Assembly (NCBI RefSeq): GCF_900155555.1
Contig: NZ_FUHN01000008.1
Span: forward strand, 186,001-250,000
Source of the DNA: Mobilibacterium timonense
Lineage (GTDB): Bacteria > Bacillota > Clostridia > Peptostreptococcales > Anaerovoracaceae
Length of the DNA: 64,000 bases
Reading direction: 5' to 3'
In this document: piece after piece, positions 60,554 through 64,000 of the stretch
Layout: each line of letters opens with the position of its first letter
Position numbering within the stretch: the first letter of the stretch is position 1
Position numbers and translations under genes: made by a program
The notes under the pieces: model-generated
Seen by the model: the letters and a program-made list of their open reading frames with translations, nothing else
Told to the model about the DNA's origin: nothing
Databases searched by the model: none

Positions 60554-62929
60554 CTATTCTGCCGAAGCCAGATGCGGCCTCCTGTAGATGATGGCGTCCT
60601 GGGCGCTCTTGTCCAGCTCGGTGAAGTAAGCCATGTAACCGGCCACCCTCACCATGAGTCCCCTGTAGTCCTCCGGCTTTATCTGGGCCTTCTTGAGCGT
60701 CTCGTTATTCACCACGTTGATCTGTATGTGCTGGCCGCCGTCCTCGAAGTACGTCTTGATGACGCCCTCCAGGATCTCCAGTCCCTTTTCGCCCTGCACA
60801 CCGTGAGGGTCGAACCTCAGGTTGTACAGCGCGCCCTCGTGGAGCTCCGCATCCACCATGCTGGCAACGGACTTAACCGTGGCTGTAGGTCCGTGGACAT
60901 CTCTTCCCATCATAGGTGAGGATGCGTCACACAGAGGCTCTCCGGCCAGCCTTCCATCCGGCAGGGCGCCCGTGACCGCACCATGTGAAAGGTTCATGGT
61001 CTGTGAGTCGATGCCGAAGGCGTAATGGCCGCCTCTGGCATCTGGCCACTCCTGGACGGTCCTGGCGATGTAGTGCATCATCTCCCTGTATACTCCGTCC
61101 ACGTGGGCGTCGTTGTTGCCGTACTTTGCCGGCTTGTTCAGAAGCAGCTGGCGAAGCCTCTCGTTCCCCTGGAAGTTTGTGTCGCAGGCGTGGATCAGTT
61201 CCTTCATTGTCACTGTCTTGTCCCTGAAAACGCACTGGTCTATGGCTTCGATGGAGTCCGCCAGGTTGGCAGGACCGGTCACGAAAACGCCGCATGTGGA
61301 ATACTTCGCCCCGCCGTTCTGGACAGGCTTTCCCTTTTCCACGCACCCCTCTGTGACCATGGAAGCGAAGATCACCGGATACCTGTTCATGTGGATGCTC
61401 TGCATCAGGTTATAGCCCTGGCGGATCAGGTCGTAATGGTGGATGATCTGCTTCTTGAGGGCGTCCTTCACCTCTTCGATGTTCTGAAACTTTTCCGGAT
61501 CTCCGGTCTGAAGGCCCATGAGCTTCCCGGTGGCGGGATCCACGCCGTTGTGGAGCACGAACTCGATCATCTTCCCCATGTTCACATAACCGGCGTCAGG
61601 AGATCCCTCGGCGCCGCCGCCACCTGGGGCAGGCTGAGTGCATCCCACGATGGCCCAGTCTCTGGCCTCCTCCATGGTGCCGCCTTTTTCCAGGCTGATC
61701 TCGATGCCCCTGCGGTCGCTGAAGAACCCCGGATTGGCCTGTCCCTCCTGGACCATGCGGCAGCCGTAACGGAAAAGCTCTTCCGGAGTGTGCTCCCACA
61801 CCCTCAGCGCCATGATGGGCTGTCTCGTCTGCAGCTCGCTGGCCGCCTCGAGGCACAGGAACGACAGATCGTTGGTTGCGTCCCTGCCGTCTCTTGTCTG
61901 CCCTCCCACCATGAGCGTCTGCCACATAGGGTAGCCGGCAAAAGACGTGGCGTACCAGTTGTCCCTCACCTCGTAGACTTCGTTAGTCTTGAGGTAAAAG
62001 CTCTCCAGCATCTCAAGCGCCTCCTGGCGTGTGATGTTCTTTTCGTCTATCACGTCCTTCTTGTACAGCGGCCACATGTACTGGTCGAACCTGCCGAAGC
62101 CGCAGGCCGTGGTGCAGACCTCGATGTAGAAATAAAGGTGGACGAACCAGATCATCTGGAGCCCCTGATAAAAGGTCTCCGGCGGGTTTTCCGGCACCAC
62201 CCGGCAGTTCTCCGCGATGCGCAGAAGCTCCTTTTTCCTCTCCGGATCCCCGCACTCGCCCGCAAGCCTTTCGGCCTCGTCCGCCATCCTGTGAGCGTAT
62301 GTTATGAGGCCCTGGCACTGGATGATACAGGCGTTCCAGAAGTCGACCTTCTCCTGCTCCTCCCTGGTCTGCGGCAGGTGGGCGTCAATGTTCCTCTGGC
62401 ACTCCTCCATGTAGCCACGGAGGCCCAGCTCCATGATCTTGTCGTGGTTGCATGTGGTCTCACCGCACACGCCATTCTCCAGACCGACGCAGATGATGTC
62501 GTCCTTCTCCAGTTCCTTGATGTGGGCGGGCATCACCTTGTCCGCCAGGTCTTCCATGGACTTGCCCTCCCAGTATGGCAGGGTCTCCAGGATGATCTTC
62601 TTGTCCTCAGGAGAGATGTAATACGGGTCCTTCTTTCTCGTGGAAAAGTCGTCGATATCGCTTATGTACCAGGAGCTCGACTGAAACTCCGGGAAAAGGC
62701 TGGCCCCTCTGTAGGCGTTCGTGGCGGTCCCCACGATGAGCTCGTCGTCAAGGATGAGCGTCGTCATGTGCTCCATGATGTACTGCACCACCTTGGCGCG
62801 GAAGATCGGCGTTGCCTCTCCGGCGAATTTTTTGTAGGCCTCAGTCTGGAGCACAAGGCGCTCCGCCGTGATGCACGGTATGGTGTTCAGGTGCCGCTCC
62901 TTCATGCGGCTTATTCTTGGTGAGAGCAT
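60554..62929 (-). CDS. Glycyl radical enzyme of unknown substrate, Cys-x-Gln active site
   Basis: 791 residues, the length of HypD or glycerol dehydratase-type enzymes. The glycyl radical site is RVAGY with G764, and the thiyl cysteine is C430 in IVGCTQPAPGGGG. Characterised eliminases and decarboxylases of the family have Glu two residues after the cysteine (CutC, HypD, glycerol dehydratase, isethionate lyase, hydroxyphenylacetate decarboxylase); here it is Gln432. There is no Cys-Cys pair as in pyruvate formate-lyase. Other landmarks are GFGRFDQYMWPLY (278-289), GGQTRDGRDATNDLS (342-356) and NGGAKYSTCG (538-547). The activase gene lies directly upstream and an NhaC-type carrier downstream. 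GGAGGAG precedes the ATG. Oxygen-sensitive, so anaerobic. Confidence 0.9.
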   Translation of the reverse strand: MLSPRISRMKERHLNTIPCITAERLVLQTEAYKKFAGEATPIFRAKVVQYIMEHMTTLILDDELIVGTATNAYRGASLFPEFQSSSWYISDIDDFSTRKKDPYYISPEDKKIILETLPYWEGKSMEDLADKVMPAHIKELEKDDIICVGLENGVCGETTCNHDKIMELGLRGYMEECQRNIDAHLPQTREEQEKVDFWNACIIQCQGLITYAHRMADEAERLAGECGDPERKKELLRIAENCRVVPENPPETFYQGLQMIWFVHLYFYIEVCTTACGFGRFDQYMWPLYKKDVIDEKNITRQEALEMLESFYLKTNEVYEVRDNWYATSFAGYPMWQTLMVGGQTRDGRDATNDLSFLCLEAASELQTRQPIMALRVWEHTPEELFRYGCRMVQEGQANPGFFSDRRGIEISLEKGGTMEEARDWAIVGCTQPAPGGGGAEGSPDAGYVNMGKMIEFVLHNGVDPATGKLMGLQTGDPEKFQNIEEVKDALKKQIIHHYDLIRQGYNLMQSIHMNRYPVIFASMVTEGCVEKGKPVQNGGAKYSTCGVFVTGPANLADSIEAIDQCVFRDKTVTMKELIHACDTNFQGNERLRQLLLNKPAKYGNNDAHVDGVYREMMHYIARTVQEWPDARGGHYAFGIDSQTMNLSHGAVTGALPDGRLAGEPLCDASSPMMGRDVHGPTATVKSVASMVDAELHEGALYNLRFDPHGVQGEKGLEILEGVIKTYFEDGGQHIQINVVNNETLKKAQIKPEDYRGLMVRVAGYMAYFTELDKSAQDAIIYRRPHLASAE

Positions 62930-63001
62930 TTTTTCTCCTCCATATTCATATCTTCTGGCGACGGTTCCGCCGCTCCTGGAAAAAAAGTTTGTCGTTTCGC
63001 G

Positions 63002-63925
63002 TCATTTCCCGGGCGTCCCGGAGATGTTCACCGCGGCGCCGGTCTTTTCCAGCGCGCGCCTTATCTCCTCGAGCCTGGCTTCTGCGGGCGGGGAAAACCG
63101 TTCCTGCATTCCTCCGATGTTTCTCTTTTTTGAGATGCCGAAATCGTGATAAGGCAGGATCGTCACCTGTGTTATGCCCAGTTTTTCTATCTCCAGGGCA
63201 ACGGCCTGAATGTCCTCATCTCCGTCGTTCAGGCCGGCGATCAGAGGCATCCGCAGGTGGATCTTCCGTCTCGTGGCGGGATCCTCCGCAAGTCTCCTGA
63301 GATTTTTCAGGATCGGCTCGTTGCTGACGCCTGTCAGCTCCTGGTGTTTCCGGTCGTCCATAGCCTTGATGTCGAAGAGGATATTTGAGACATTGCTGCG
63401 CGAGGCCATCCGGAAAAGGAACTCCCCGTCGCCATAGCCGCTGGTGTCCAGGCAGAAGTCGATACCGTCTTTTTCCCCCATATCTATGAGCTCCTCCACG
63501 AATTCCCTGTGCAAGAGGAGCTCACCGCCGCTGATGGTGATGCCGCCTCCCGTGTGCTGGTAGAAGCTCCTGTCCTGCAGAGCCTCTTCGTATACCTCAC
63601 GGACGGTCATCTTCTTTGCAACAGGTTTGAGGGCCTGTGACCAGCACTCATCCGCGCATCTCATGCACCTGGTGCAGCGGTCCCGGCGGATATCGATGTT
63701 GTTTTCTTCATCTACGAATACCGCATCTTCCGGGCAGATCTTCATGCAATATCCGCAGTGTATGCACCGCCCGGGCACTCTGATCAGCTCCTGTTCCGGA
63801 TCTATGAGCTCCGGATTGTGGCACCACCTGCAGTTCAGAGGGCAACCCTTGAGGAAAACAGTCGTCCTGATCCCCGGCCCGTCTTCAGTTGAGAATTTCT
63901 GTATCGACCCGATCAGCGCTTCCAA
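63002..63925 (-). CDS. Glycyl radical enzyme activase (radical SAM)
   Basis: 307 residues. The radical SAM CxxxCxxC motif is C28-C32-C35 in LKGCPLNCRWCHNPE; an inserted ferredoxin domain carries two 4Fe-4S sites, CIHCGYCMKIC and CTRCMRCADEC, as in activases of the non-PFL glycyl radical enzymes. SGGELLLH is the GGE segment. It makes a 5'-deoxyadenosyl radical from SAM and installs the radical on G764 of the enzyme encoded 72 bp downstream. The start is TTG at 63925 with GAGGAAGG upstream; no ATG in frame fits the family N-terminus. First visible gene of its operon; the 75 bases to the window edge show no further gene. Confidence 0.92.
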   Translation of the reverse strand: MEALIGSIQKFSTEDGPGIRTTVFLKGCPLNCRWCHNPELIDPEQELIRVPGRCIHCGYCMKICPEDAVFVDEENNIDIRRDRCTRCMRCADECWSQALKPVAKKMTVREVYEEALQDRSFYQHTGGGITISGGELLLHREFVEELIDMGEKDGIDFCLDTSGYGDGEFLFRMASRSNVSNILFDIKAMDDRKHQELTGVSNEPILKNLRRLAEDPATRRKIHLRMPLIAGLNDGDEDIQAVALEIEKLGITQVTILPYHDFGISKKRNIGGMQERFSPPAEARLEEIRRALEKTGAAVNISGTPGK

Positions 63926-64000
63926 TGTCCCTTCCTCAATTCCTTTCCGATCTCTCCGCTTTCCTGCAGCCTGTTTTTTCCCCGAAACTAAAAAACACGG

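Noticed and set aside
61025-62923. A 632-codon rightward open frame
   Set aside because: It is antisense to the glycyl radical enzyme gene, whose motifs and operon context are clear.
60554-62929. Pyruvate formate-lyase or hydroxyproline dehydratase
   Set aside because: The adjacent Cys-Cys pair of pyruvate formate-lyase is absent, the Glu expected in HypD is Gln, and there is no P5C reductase gene alongside.

Overview
The window reads as chromosomal DNA of an anaerobic, fairly GC-rich Gram-positive bacterium of the Clostridia (Bacillota). Pointers are strong AGGAGG-type ribosome sites, a family II pyrophosphatase with CBS/DRTGG insert, a YedF/DUF3343 selenium-metabolism pair, an EFR1 flavodoxin-ferredoxin, a C_GCAxxG_C_C protein, a glycyl radical enzyme with its activase, and the whiA/rapZ/murB cluster. 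A finer placement (for example Eubacteriales family XIII) is a guess.

0-25 kb is mostly housekeeping: a partial GDSL hydrolase at the left edge, an aminotransferase, an orphan amino-acid binding lipoprotein, a split ThrE exporter, pyrophosphatase, cyclophilin, an OhrR-type regulator, flavodoxin-like proteins, a 2-hydroxyacid dehydrogenase preceded by a 30-residue membrane peptide, then the long leftward operon AI-2E transporter-murB-PHP-rapZ-whiA-rlmD. YedF/DUF3343, a G5/3D cell-wall protein, nicotinate phosphoribosyltransferase and the rightward rluA-like/lepB/smpB group follow.

25.5-42.3 kb is a complete accessory Sec (aSec) locus, read leftward: a 2113-residue serine-rich repeat adhesin, SecY2, Asp1, Asp2, Asp3, SecA2, GtfA, GtfB. 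The parts form one pathway. GtfA/GtfB would glycosylate the adhesin on Ser/Thr, Asp2 would O-acetylate the sugars, Asp1-3 and SecA2 would take it to SecY2 for export. The adhesin has no recognisable LPXTG anchor, which is the main puzzle of the locus.

42.5-48.2 kb is an accessory, partly decayed stretch: small membrane proteins, a nuclease-like/DUF2075 helicase, a 5'-truncated AlbA_2-family ATP-binding gene, gene remnants, and several repeats. Exact 23-bp-period tandem repeats lie in front of the DUF2075 gene and again in front of an AAA/DUF4143 ATPase at 56 kb. A dispersed 24-bp element occurs three times in gene remnants.

48.2-57.3 kb carries a lysine riboswitch with terminator controlling an APC permease and a YtcJ-like amidohydrolase, then an XRE regulator, methyltransferase, MATE exporter, AAA/DUF4143 ATPase and an Xaa-Pro peptidase. 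57.7-64 kb holds EFR1, tRNA-Val(CAC) and a leftward operon of glycyl radical enzyme activase, a glycyl radical enzyme with an unusual Cys-x-Gln active-site motif, and an NhaC-type transporter. No insertion sequence, prophage or CRISPR array was seen.
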